DNA of 64,000 nt, from NCBI GenBank assembly GCA_022315425.1, contig JAIUPT010000041.1, forward strand, positions 1,674,001 to 1,738,000. Reading direction: 5' to 3'. Of the stretch, positions 35,636-47,841 are shown one piece after another; the stretch's first letter is position 1; each line of letters starts with the position of its first letter. Source of the stretch: Pseudevernia furfuracea (Eukaryota; Ascomycota; Lecanoromycetes; Lecanorales; Parmeliaceae). Both the position numbers and the translations under genes were made by a program. The notes beneath the pieces are model-generated. The model saw nothing but the letters and a program-made list of their open reading frames with translations. It did not search any database and was not told the DNA's origin.

Positions 35636-35866
35636 TGTCAAGAATAGGTGATAGAACACTTAGTTATTAACTATAGAATACTACGAGAGTAAAGAGCGAC
35701 TATGAGGATGCGCCTTAGCGCATCACGTGACCATGTCACGTGACCCGAATTTTGACACTCCCCTTCGCTCGCATATTCAAAAATGCGAAAATACGATTTT
35801 CGCACTTCGCGACGCAAAAACCCTCAATCGGGTTAGCGCGAAGTCCGGTTCACAAAAGTGAAGAAA

Positions 35867-35965
35867 CCAAGTTCTAAAAACGACTATGTCAAATTCGAAC
35901 CAAGTTCTGAAAACGACTATGTCAAATTCGAATCAAGTTCTGAAAACGACTATATCAAATTCGAA
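35867..35965 (-). repeat. 33-bp tandem repeat, three copies, in the 3' region of copy C
   Basis: Units 35867-35899, 35900-35932 and 35933-35965 begin (c/t)caagttct and end tcgaa, with 1-3 differences between units. Copies A, B, D and E have one unit at the matching place. Confidence 0.85.
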
Positions 35966-36217
35966 GATATGTAAAAATCCGTTCTAATCCTTTATATAAA
36001 ACTTTCATTTTTCGAAAAAAGACGATTTTTTAAAAGTTTTCTTTGAAATAGACCTAGTGCACATTCAATTTCTATTAAAACGAGGTCGATAAATACATGA
36101 GGGGGTGAAACAAGAAGCAGTGAAAGAAAACTAAAGATCTGACGTTTATAGGCAAGGTGGATAGCGTTACTTTTCTAAAACTAACGACTTCAGATTAGAA
36201 GCAAGAGCGCTAAGAAT

Positions 36218-39200
36218 TAGTCTTTGACGCTAAGAGAATGTTCTGAGATTGATTTCACCTTAAGAACATCGCGAAAGATAACGAATTTGTCGAGATAGAA
36301 AGCTTTAATGAGATCGTCGATTATTTATTTATTCGTGGATACGAATTGCATGTTCACGATGTCGTTATTGACTTTTTCACGTACGAAATAATGAGCGATA
36401 TTAATGTGCTTGATGCGAGTATAAAACTAAGCGTTCTTAACGAGAGCAATTGCGCTCTAATTGTCGTCAAAGATTATAATGATCTTCGAATCAGAGTTTC
36501 GAGGTCGTAGGAGTTGATTAAGAAGAGTTTTTAATCAAATAACTTCTTTGATAATCAACGTTTGATCGATATACTCGACTTCGTAAGTGAATAACGCGAC
36601 GATAACTTGACGCTTTAATGATCAGCTGATGACGTCGCTATCGACGTTGAATAGATAGTCGAAGATAGATCTTCGAGTCGAGTCGTTAGCTCAATCGAAA
36701 TCGATATACTCGATGAGGGCTTGAAGAGATCCTTTGTACACGAGTTCGTAGTGCATCGTGTCTCTAAGATATCGAAAGATTCGAATCACTGCATTTTAGT
36801 GTGTCTGAGTCGAATTAACTAAATAGCGACTGACAAGAGAGACAGTATAGACGATATCAGAACGAGTTTTTAACATGATATATATAAGAGATCCCACGAC
36901 GGATTGATAATTCTCGCACAGCTTTCTCGAGGCAATATAGCACTCTTTCGTAGGTTGTAGCTTGCGACTGGTTTTCAGAGGCGTAAAGACTGGATTAAGA
37001 CTTCAGCAGTTGAAATGCTTTAAGAAACGAGTAACATAGACTGCTTGTTCTAGACGAAGAATATTAACGACACGATCTCTTTTAACGATCATGTCTAAAT
37101 AATAGACGCAAGGTCTCAAGTCGGATATGTGAAACTTGTTATTAAGGGCCTTTTTGATACGCTGAATGCCGATTTTATTAAGATCGATGATTAATATATC
37201 GTTCATATAGAGGGCTATAATAATGTTCTTCTTGACGTTCATAAAGACACTCTCGTTCGATTCGATGAGTATTAGTTCGAGTTTCTTTATATACTTCGAG
37301 AAGTATTAATATCAAATTCTAAGAGATTGCTTAAGTTCATAGAGAATCTTATTTAGTTTATAAACTTTGATGTCGTTCTTGCTGAAATCATCGAGCTATT
37401 ACATATAAATCGTCTCTTAAACGTTATCGTAAAGAAAGACGATTTTGACGTTTATTTGTTTCACGTCTTAATTTAGAATCGCTGTTAGGGCAAAGATCGT
37501 CTTATAACTTATAAGCTTAATCACTAAGACGAACGTGTTATGATAGTTACGACCCTTTTATTATTCGAAATTTCGAATCACTCAGCGAGTCTTATAGCGA
37601 ATGACTTTCTTAGCGAGGTCTCGCTTCACGATATAAATTCAGCGATCTCTCAGAATATAAATATCTAAAGACGTCTGAATCAGATATTAAGTATTGTTGT
37701 TCATAAGAGATTTATATTCGTCTTATATAACGAGCTCTTAGTGTATACGAGAGAGTTGATTAGAAATGATCTATTGATAGATCGTCGGCTCGAAAATATT
37801 CGACTTATTAACATGATTCGTTAGTAACGCAAAGATCGCGAATGTTCTCGAGAGAGGGTCAGATAATAGATCTCGCAGATTCGAAATCGTAGTGTCAAGA
37901 TAATCAAGAAGTACTCTTTGAATCGCACTTAACTCGAGATCTTCGCGAATCATTTCGACGACAGTGAGAGAACGAATTATTCTTTCGATAGCTGATGATA
38001 CAGTAATTGATCGAGAGATCCGCGCGAACGCGATCGATGATACGACTCGTGTGAGGGACGAGGGCTTTAATGTAGACGTCTGCTTTTCAGCTGATCATGA
38101 GAAATTTGATCTTGATCTGTTTATTGTAAATGCAGATGCAGTCGTTGAGGGCTTTATAATAAGAATAATATCTTTCGAAATATCAGTAATACGCTATTCA
38201 TTAAGTGTCTCCCCTACAGCGAATATTGATATATGAAAACGTTATCGCTTGATCGGAGACTCATAAGCGTTCGTTTTTTCTTCGAGATTTACAATCAAGA
38301 GACGCTTCTTAACGAAGTAAATATTATTCATTCGAATAATCTTCTTCTTGATGAGATTGTATAGACGAAAAATGAATTCCTCTTTATATTTCAGAAGAAC
38401 ACACTTTTCGCTTTTATTCACGAGTTTCTTTTAAATACGCTTTAACGCATAGACGATGAAATCAATCGTTCGCAAATGAAATAAAATGGGCTTTCGATAA
38501 TGAAAAGTCTCAAATGACGTTATAATGATTCGAACGTTAAGCGATTACAACATCAAATAATTGATGATAATCACGATTTTAGATTAGAAAGACTTGTTGA
38601 GCTAAGAACTTAACAGTATAAGATATATCTTATATAACAAGATCTGCTCAAAACGTTAGATCGCTCCGTTCATTTCGAAGTTCTTAGATACAGTGAGCTA
38701 CTATCTAATTTCGCACTAAAGAAGATAATTTAAGAAGGCCTTAAACATATACTCTCTCTCATTGTCGAGGCGAATACGATAAATCTTATAACTTCGTGAC
38801 TCTAGAAAGACTTTAAAACGTAAGAATATAATAAACGTTTCACTCTTATAACGAATGTAGTACACTTTAGAGTAGGAGATGAAATTATTCTTAAATGTTA
38901 TAAAGTATCTGTAGTTATTGAATTTAATAGGGGATAGAGACTCTACGAGATTACTATAAACAAATTCGTCAGACTGCGTTTCTAACTCTGTGAGACTATT
39001 ATAAGAGACAGTCTTCTGACGTCTTATGATATAATATTCGCAGATATACTTCTTCGTAATGTCCTTGATGAAGTTCATCTCAACGATCATATTTGAAAGC
39101 TTATTTAGATTGTTCTAACTTAAATGACTTATACGAGCATATCAGAATTAATGAATGAGATTCGAGAGCACACTGTAGGCGATCAAAGCACTGTTTCGAC

Positions 39201-40500
39201 TCTGTTAGAGATTCAAAAAGAAGAAATCACGATTGCGAATATCGATAAGCTTTAGATCGTTCTTAGTGAGGATGCACTTTATCTTATAAAAGAAGACAGC
39301 GATGTCGAAGTTTAGAAGTTTATCGATCGAGAGAAGATTGACGTTCATATCGAGCATATATAAGATATTTCGTAGAGTGACTGTCACATACTTTTCTCTA
39401 ATCACACAGTCGAGACTAATAATATCATAGTCTTAAAACTATACTTCGCTCTCTTCGATGCTCTTAATCGATCGAAAATAGATCTTTTCGTAGATAATGA
39501 ATATCGAACGATTCGCGAAAGAATAACGAGAGCAGTCTGAATCTACGACAACTCGAATAAGGAGATTCACGAAATTCGTAGTTATAAGACTATGTTCGAG
39601 AGCTTTCGTGACGATTAGATTAATAACTTGATCATCAGTCGCATCGAGAATATTGAAGTCGTTCGAATTAACATTCGAATAATACATAATGAAGTTTAAT
39701 TTCTTTAGAAAGATATAATTAATATTGAGATAATCGTTCTTCTCTGAAGCAGAGACATTAAAAGACGTCTCTTCGATACGCTTACGCTTGTTGCTTAAGA
39801 GTTCATCTTTAAAGTCGAAGATCTTTATCTTCTTCTTCTTTTTCTCTTTCGTTATGAATTTCTCAGACTTAAGATAAGAAAACTTGATTCAGCATTTGAT
39901 AGGGAAATATCTAAATTTGCGATCAGCTACCTTACACGAAAAGCAGATCTCACGATTAATGTTAAAGTCGTCGAGATTATTAAAAGTAGCTTGTTTATAT
40001 TTGCTCTTATCGTTACGAACGATATATATGATCAGTTCTTCTTCTTTGAAGAAGATTCTAACTTCTTCGTTCACGACGATCACGATAATCTCTTAAAACT
40101 TGACGAACTTGTTCTCAAAGAGGTCATGATTTTGAGTGTAACTTGATTCGAATATGTTATAAGAGTCATTAAGTTTCATAAGGAAAATTAGAATTCGCAG
40201 AGACTTCGAATTAACGAGGAATTTATGAAGGCTGATGATGTCGAAGATAACCTTACGAAAGTTCTTTTTATATTAACGAACTCCCCCTTCTTCAAGAGTG
40301 AGATCGAATATTCGACGCATTACTTCTCTATAGAGACTCGTGCTCTTAGACTAATAGTTCTTGATTAAAACATCGAGCATAATCTAAGAGTCTTTATCGT
40401 CGAATTCGACTTCGACGAGTTCGCGACCGTTATTCTCGAGACGATAAAAGATAACGATATAGATTCTATAATTAATGATCGCATTAAAGAAAATAAGATT
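36218..40500 (-). pseudogene. Copia-I copy C gag-pol, inactivated
   Basis: Same domain order as copy A on the minus strand: Gag (39890-40480), protease near 39535-39550 with DSD, gag-pre-integrase region (39205-39405), integrase (38716-39090), reverse transcriptase (37003-37480) with YMND near 37198-37209, RNase H (36290-36660). Multiple stops at former Gln and Trp codons. Confidence 0.82.
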
Positions 40501-41653
40501 GTTAAGCATTAATCAATTGTTGATATTCTGCTTTCATCGACGATATCTTAGATTGAACTTCAAAATAACAATAAAGTTTAGAAGAAAAGCGCTTCGCTCT
40601 TCGAGAGGGTCAATCGCTGAAACTACTAGAGCTAACATGTTTCTTATAACGTCTTATACGCTTGATTCTTCGTCGATTATAGATGCTGAGAATTATTAAA
40701 AAGATTTCTAAGGGCGACACGTACGATGTGAATAGTGACGACGATAATGCTTAAACGAAAGACTTAGCTTGAGAGATAACTGAGACGATAAAGAACGAAG
40801 ATCTTGAAGTCGAAGAAGTCGAAGTCGAAGAAGTGAGATTCAGAGAACTTTTGACACGAAGATCGAATAACTTAGTGTCACTTAAGACACTAAGAGTGTC
40901 TTCGTTAACTTCGAATTGAAAGTCGACACTATTAACGTTCGCGAAAGCAGTGAGAGTGAAATAGATGCTTTAATCTTCGTCAGAGTTCTTGAGAGTCTTA
41001 TCGATATCTAATAACTTTTGCTGTTAATCTTCGAGTTCTTGCACGAGAAATAAGAAGTGCTTGTACTTAAATCTTCGATAGATACGAACGATGTTATTGA
41101 GATAAAAGATACTTAGAGATAAGAAAGATTTGAATTGATCTAATTTCCGCTGAAACTATATCGAAGATAATTACTAAAGGCGTGTAGATCTTCGAAGGGA
41201 AATAACGTTCTTCTTATATTAAGTCTTCGACAGAGACTCGAACTTAGAATAGTCGCTTCGATGACTGTCGTCGTGAGATGAAGTCATATTCGATGATAGA
41301 ATAAAGTCGAATGACGATAAAGAGAATTCGATGACTAAGCCCCAGCCCTCTTCTTCAGAGAACTTGTGAGGTCGAAAGGTCTATCTTAACAAGAAATTCT
41401 TATTGTTTTGACCCTCAATAGACGTATACGCGCTCTAAGTGAAGATTTATCGATGACTGAGTCTCAGCTCTCTTCTTTAGAGAACTTATAAGATCGAAAG
41501 ATCTATCTCAATAAGAAATTCTTATTGTTTTGATCCTCAACAGACGTATACGCGCTCTGAATAGAGATTTGTCGATAATTAATCAACTCTGAAGTGTGAT
41601 TAGACGATTTGATGCTGAAGTTCAGTCTCTTGAGTCGTCACAATTAATTCGAT

Positions 41654-41875
41654 TCACATAAACGCTTTATTAACGCTGAAGCGATATATATCGCGAGAGA
41701 AATGTTCTCGTTGAGCGTATTTAACGTGTCTCACGCAAGAAAACTGATAATGTTTCAGAGACCTTAGTGGAATTCGATCGCACGATCGTATGACGAGTTC
41801 GATGTTCGACGTTCGATTAGATTCGATATGTCGAGAGTCGATTTGCGATAGGATTCTCAGCCCCCCGAATTTCAA
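41654..41875 (-). CDS. Leader open frame of Copia-I copy C (73 codons, unknown)
   Basis: Begins MKFGGLRILSQIDSRHIESN and ends at the same stop as in A, B and E. Uninterrupted. Confidence 0.3.
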   Translation of the reverse strand: MKFGGLRILSQIDSRHIESNRTSNIELVIRSCDRIPLRSLKHYQFSCVRHVKYAQREHFSRDIYRFSVNKAFM

Positions 41876-42168
41876 AGACGATTATTTTATAGAGGGCAAT
41901 GCTCACCTCAAGAAGATTGAAAAATAGAGTCTTATAGCTGTCGCGGCGTTCATTGCGATAAACTCGTAATGCTTAGAGGTCACTGTGGCTGTGATAGACA
42001 TAAAATATAAGTGAAACAGTCGTCGAGCAAGCCCGGGCTCATAACCTGTCAAGAATAGGTGATAGAACACTTAGTTGTTAACTATAGAATACTACGAGAG
42101 TAAAGAGCGACTATGAGGATGCGCCTTAGCGCATCACGTGACCATGTCACGTGACCCGAATTTTGACA

Positions 42169-45100
42169 ATAAGTCTAAGATTAAGACGCGTAATTGATAT
42201 CGTTATAAGACTCTTCTGCTTAGCGATATCGACAATAACGAAGTAATCAATATAAATTATTACTCTCGACTTGCTAAACTTAATAAGATAACGAATTTTT
42301 CTTATTATTCACACAAGTTCGACAACTTTTAGTTCGATAAATTAATAGTTCTTTTCGATATCTGTGAGCAGTCTATTAAAAAACATTATTAAACGAATTT
42401 TAACGCGACTCTTTGTTATAATATAACTCGTGCTTGAATTACTTCGAGAGACTTCTTTAGATTGCTCTGAAACTTATTATAACTTCTTTTCGAATGTCTT
42501 ACGAGACGTCTTCGCGTCTGAGATCTCTTTTTAATTACAATAGATCATTATCTCAAATTCGAAGTTCTTTAAGACGTCAATATCGATATAAAGCACTTAG
42601 TAAGAATTAAAATAAACGAGATAATTAAATCTATTAAGAATATCTTAAAGAATTATAAAAGTCTTTAATTCTTCATTAATAAAGTTAATTAGGCGAATAA
42701 TAATTAAAAAGAACTTTCGCTTACGATCGTCTTTCGAAAAAGACTTCAGTAGCTTCGTCTTACGATCTTATAAGAGTCTAACAATCTAAACGTATCAGAT
42801 AATATAATTTCGTAAATACTTAATTATTTTAAGATAAGTCTCGAGAGCGACGAGAGTGTATAAGAATTTGAGCTTAATAATAATAATAAGACGCTTAATA
42901 GAGATAAATAATTCGAAAGAATTCACGCATTATCTCAGAAGTTATATATTAAGATAATTCAAAAATAACTTAAAAGATTTAAGCGTAATATTCACGCGTT
43001 AAAAGAGTGCAAAGACTTCTCGTAGATATGAAATATGCTTCGTTAAGATTTTTAAGAAAATCACAATATCGTTTATATATCCCTTGACAAAAGATTTGAA
43101 AGATCGTAGTAGACGATCGATTTATCTTTATATATATGTTAAAGAATTATAATATTTTATTAGAGATATATTAAATATCTTTTATTCTCGATAAATGACG
43201 ATAATTTACTTAAATCGATTCGATGAATACACTCTTCATTAATAAAAGAAAGCAGCGTTATTCACATATATCATATAAAGACAATTTACGATAAGTAATA
43301 TAATCCCGACTTAAGACGATAAAGAACAAACGTTTCGAATAAAGACTTGATTTAGTCTTTTAATATCAATTATCGATCTGTCGTGATTGATTTTATTAAA
43401 GAGAATCTTATATATTATAAACATAAAGAAATAGAATAAGATAGCTTATTTAATAAACTTAAGTCTGCTCTGTGATTATAACTTATCAAAGACTTTATTG
43501 ACTATAATACGATTCTTAATTCTTAAAAAATAGATCTTTAATTTATTAATAATCTTTGACTCTTAGTCGATGCGAAGAGAAATACGTATTTAGTCTTTTT
43601 TAAATAGCTTCATCGCATCGTCTCTATTAATTCATATCTTAGCGAATTTCTTAATAACTATTCTTAGCTTAACGAGAACGATTAATAATCTATAAATAAT
43701 TACTTTATTAATTAAAGTAATTTTTAATACAAAAGAGAGATTACGAAAGACTTTCTTAAATAGATTTAAATTCTTTCGCAGATGACTTATTAGAGCGACA
43801 AAGATCTTCTCACTTCAAGCGATATAATAAACTTTTCTTGATAATCTAATAACGAGTTCTTAAGCTTTCTCGAAGTTATTCAAATAATAACATTCGTCGA
43901 CTTTTAGATTCATAACAAAACTCATTTGTAGCTTCTTAAGCAGATCAACTAATCGATCGAAGTTGTTACGTGTTATGACAGCGTGAAACGACGCGTTAAT
44001 CACTGCGACAAACAACGCGACGAGACATTCATTAGTCGATTCACATATATAGTCATCGACTAATAGACTCTCATATAATACGAGCATAGTCATATATAAA
44101 TAAACTAATATTAAAATAACTTTCTCGAGAATCACTTTCTATTTAATAAAGAGTCTCGCTAAAGATGTTATAATAAGCTTAGACATAATATCATAATTAT
44201 TAATATAGTCAGTGCGAGTAAAAATAATTAAGTCGATATATCCGAAGACGAGAATATTTATTTCGATAAGCATCTTTGCTCTTAGATCGTTTATCACAAA
44301 GATTTATCGCCTAAGCAAGATCTATACAAATTTAATATTATTCTTATAATGTCTTAATACGTATATGTCAAGATTAATATATTCGACTGTAATATATTTG
44401 TTCGATTTAATGTCACGAACGATAAGAAATAAATTCTTTTAAAGAATCTTATATTAAAGTAATTGAGCTTATAAGAAGATACGATTAATAAGAGTCATAA
44501 AACATTTAATATCTTAATAGACGAGTTTAGTTATTGCTCGAGAGCTCAACTTTATTATAATACGAAGATAATAATAAAGTCGTAATAAATGTCTTAATGC
44601 TGCGATAAACTTTTCAGCGATCGATTTGATAATTTCAACGATATGATTTACGTGAATCTCGAAGACTACGAAAGACTTCAAAGACTTAAAAGCTTCTAAT
44701 AATTGATATTTCTGAAAGAAAGTCTTTAACAGCTAATATTCCTAACTACGAACGTGCTTATATAACGTATTCTTAAATAAGAATCGTGCTCGATAACAAA
44801 GACAACGAACGAATCTCGTTATGATTAACGTAGCGAAATAAGTCTCAAACTAATATAAATCGTTCTCGCGAGAATAATAGTAATTGAGATTCTCGTTCTC
44901 GTAAAAGTCTTTTTCAACTTTCTTCTCGTTAGATAACTTTTATTAATTTAATAACTCTTCTTCGACGATCATCTTCTTTGATTCTTAATACGTCGTAACA
45001 CGCTACTTTTCGTTGATGAAGTCTTTTATAAGATATTTAAAGTCTTATTGCTCTTATTTTATATATTCTTATAATCTTATAAAATAATTATTTCGACTAA

Positions 45101-46428
45101 AATAATTCGAAGAAGTATATTCTTAACCTATAGTCTATTATAATAATCGATTTATAAATACGAGTGTTTATTAAGACGACTGTTAAGATTACTATTGCTA
45201 TTAGTGATTGTTATAATTCGAATAAAACGATTTTTAATAGCTCTGAAAGAGAGACTACTCAGATCGATATAAAAAAGAATAATATTGACCTTGATTAAAT
45301 AATACGAAAGATTTAAATAAAATTTAAGGTTTAATCTTCAGCTATCATAAAAACGAAGATAATTAATATTAATCTTACTTACTCTTGATTCTACTAAGCT
45401 GTTGAATAACAGATTATTATTAATTAAAATTTAACTTATTTCGTGCAATATCGTAAAAGATATTAATCTTAAAGTCTAATTGTTTTAAAAACACAGAGAG
45501 AAACGTGCTTATAAAAGATTCGTTAAAATACACGCGAAATTTATAATATATCTTAATATACGTAAGAAGAAGCTGATTATATAATAATAAATCTATTATC
45601 TTAACATATTTAATAATATTTTATATATAAGCACGAAAGATACGTTCACTTCGAGCATCTTATAGCGTATATAAATAACGATTTAAGACTTTTTATACTT
45701 CGAGATCCTTTTTTTTAAAGCGTTTATTAATAACTTAATATTAACGCTTCATAAAAACGTCTCGTAATAAATTCTTTTCGAGATCGCTAAGTTTCGTGAA
45801 ATATCAGATCAAGACATCGTCTCGAAAAGCTTATATAATCTTAAATCGAATCTTATCTTCTTTATGAATCTTATAGAGATTCTTAAGATAATCGATTTAT
45901 ACGAACATGTTACGATAGTAAATATAAAGTTTTAAATTCATTGTACTCGCTCTCAAATTCGAAGTCAAAGTATTTTAAATTCTCTGCTCTTAACTTTTCG
46001 ATGCGAAACGAATTAATAACGTCTTAAGCTATAGCGTCGATAAAAGATCTCATTATCTTTATTATACTCTATATACTAATTTAAATAATTTATCGAATAA
46101 CAATAAGCAATGCAGAGTCGATAACAGCGATAACATTAATATCTTAATCGATTATTATATCTTAAGATGTCTTAATAATTAAAGAAGACTAATAAGACTA
46201 TGTTTCGACATTAGACGTTACGATAGATTAAACATTTAATGCTTATATAAATGCTTCTGCAGCAGAGTGTTAACGTAAATATTCTATTATTTATAAAAGA
46301 CTTTTATAGTCGTAAGTTCGAAAGATAACCAAGCTCGTAATTTAATTAAGTGAAAAGTCAAATAATTCTATCGAGAATCGTCTAGAGATACTGTCCGGGC
46401 CCTCCGCGAAGTTCTAATACCATCATAT
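42169..46428 (-). mobile_element. Ty3/Gypsy remnant: gag, protease, RT, RNase H
   Basis: Minus strand. The gag start at about 45700-46390 is homologous to 11480-11975. Reverse transcriptase is seen at about 43000-43400 (INDIVIFLKILTKHISYLREVF, with Asn for the first catalytic Asp of a YVDD-type site). The end of RNase H lies at 42169-42320 (IYIDYFVIVDIAKQKSLITIS, TRLNLRL). It is cut by copy C at 42168 and by copy D at 46429. No integrase in this piece. Many stops. Confidence 0.68.
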
Positions 46429-47709
46429 TGTCAAGAATAGGTGGTAGAACACTTAGTTGTTAACTATAGAATGCTACGAGAGTAAAGAGCGACTATGAGG
46501 ATGCGCCTTAGCGCATCACGTGACCATGTCACGTGATCCGAATTTTGACACTCCCCTTCGCTCGCATACTCAAAAATACGAAAATACGATTTTCGCACTT
46601 CGCGACGCAAAAAACCTCAATCGGATTAGCGCGAAATCCGGTTCACAAAAGTGAAGAAACCAAGTTCTGAAAACGACTATGTCAAATTCGAAGACATGTA
46701 AAAATCCGTTCTGGTTCTTTATATAAAACTTCCATTTTCCGAAAAAAGGCGGTTTTTTGAAAGTTTTCTTTGAAATAGACCTGGTGCACATCAAATTTCT
46801 ATCAAAACGAGGTCGGTGAATACATGAGGTGGAACCAGAAGCAGTGAAAGAAAACCTCATGACTGGCTGCAGCAGCGGCCGGGCGTGTGATAGCGACGGA
46901 ATTCAGCGCTGAGGCGCCGAACGAGACCTGAACGAGGCTCGAGAGTATGACATCCATTCAGAGGTTATAGTGATAAACCGAATAAGGGCGACACGCCAGC
47001 GGCAGTTGCGGCAGTTCAAGAATGGATATATGAGACTCGAAAGAGGCTGAGGGTTTGATAGACGTCTCCTCTGAAGTCGATAACTTCGAATTGAAGTAAG
47101 AAGACGCTGGAATAAGACGTCGAAAAGATACTGAGAATTTGAGACAAGAGACATCGAAAGAATACTAAAGATTTGACGTTCACAGACAAGGTGGATAGCG
47201 TCACTTCTCTGAAACTAACGACTTCAGATTAAAAGTAAGAGCGTTGAGGATTAGTCTTTAACGCTGAGAGAATATTCTGAGACTGATTTCATCTCAAGGG
47301 CATCGCGAAAGACAACGAATTTGTCGAGGCAGAGGGCTTTGATAAGATCGTCGATTATTTGTTTATTCGTGAATACGAATTGCATGTTCACGATGTCGTT
47401 ATTGACTTTTTCACGTACGAAATAATGAGCGATGTTAATGTGCTTGATGCGGGCATAAAACTAAGCGTTCTTGACGAGGGCAATTGCGTTCTAATTGTCG
47501 TCGAAGATTATAATGATCTTCGAATTAGAGTCTCGAGACCGCAGAAGTTGATTGAGAAGAGTTTTTAATTAAATAACTTCTTTGATAGTCAACGTTTAAT
47601 CGATATACTCGACTTCGCAAGTGGATAACGCGACGATGACTTGGCGCTTTGATGATCAGCCGATGATATCGCTATCGACGTTGAATAGATAGTCGAAGAT
47701 AGATCTTCG
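46429..47709 (-). mobile_element. Copia family I retrotransposon, copy D, 3' part (split by Copia-II)
   Basis: 3' LTR 46429-46550 (122 bp), long-form 3' untranslated region with a GC-rich block (46855-47045) shared with copy B, then RNase H end (about 47250-47700; EYELHVHDVVIDFFTYE is an antisense frame here). It stops at 47709 with the target duplication cttcg and continues at 61655. Confidence 0.85.
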
Positions 47710-47841
47710 TGTTAAAATATAGGTATGTGAAACACCTGATTGAGTTGTGTAACTAGTACAGTAGATCGCTACATACAAAATCCACCAAGTCTGAACGCCG
47801 GGTTGGTACCGTGAAAAGTCACCTCGACTAGAATTTTGACA
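47710..47841 (-). repeat. Copia-II 3' LTR
   Basis: 132 bp, little mutated, matching 61523-61654 and the solo LTR at 24938-28313. Confidence 0.9.

Larger units (their letters stand above)
35636..42168 (-). mobile_element. Copia family I retrotransposon, copy C
   Basis: Minus orientation: 3' LTR 35636-35757 and 5' LTR 42047-42168 (both 122 bp), primer-binding site 42035-42046. Flanks ctttt and ataag do not match. The 3' untranslated part carries a 33-bp unit in three tandem copies (35867-35965) that is single in the other copies. Confidence 0.87.

Noticed and set aside
43860..44135. 91-codon minus-strand frame in the Gypsy remnant
   Set aside because: Sits between recognisable Gypsy domains; I cannot match it to a protease or RT motif, so I treat it as part of the decayed element.
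47359..47568. Frames starting MFIREYELHVHDVV in copies B, D, E and others
   Set aside because: These run antisense to the well-matched RNase H coding of Copia-I and are shadows of it.
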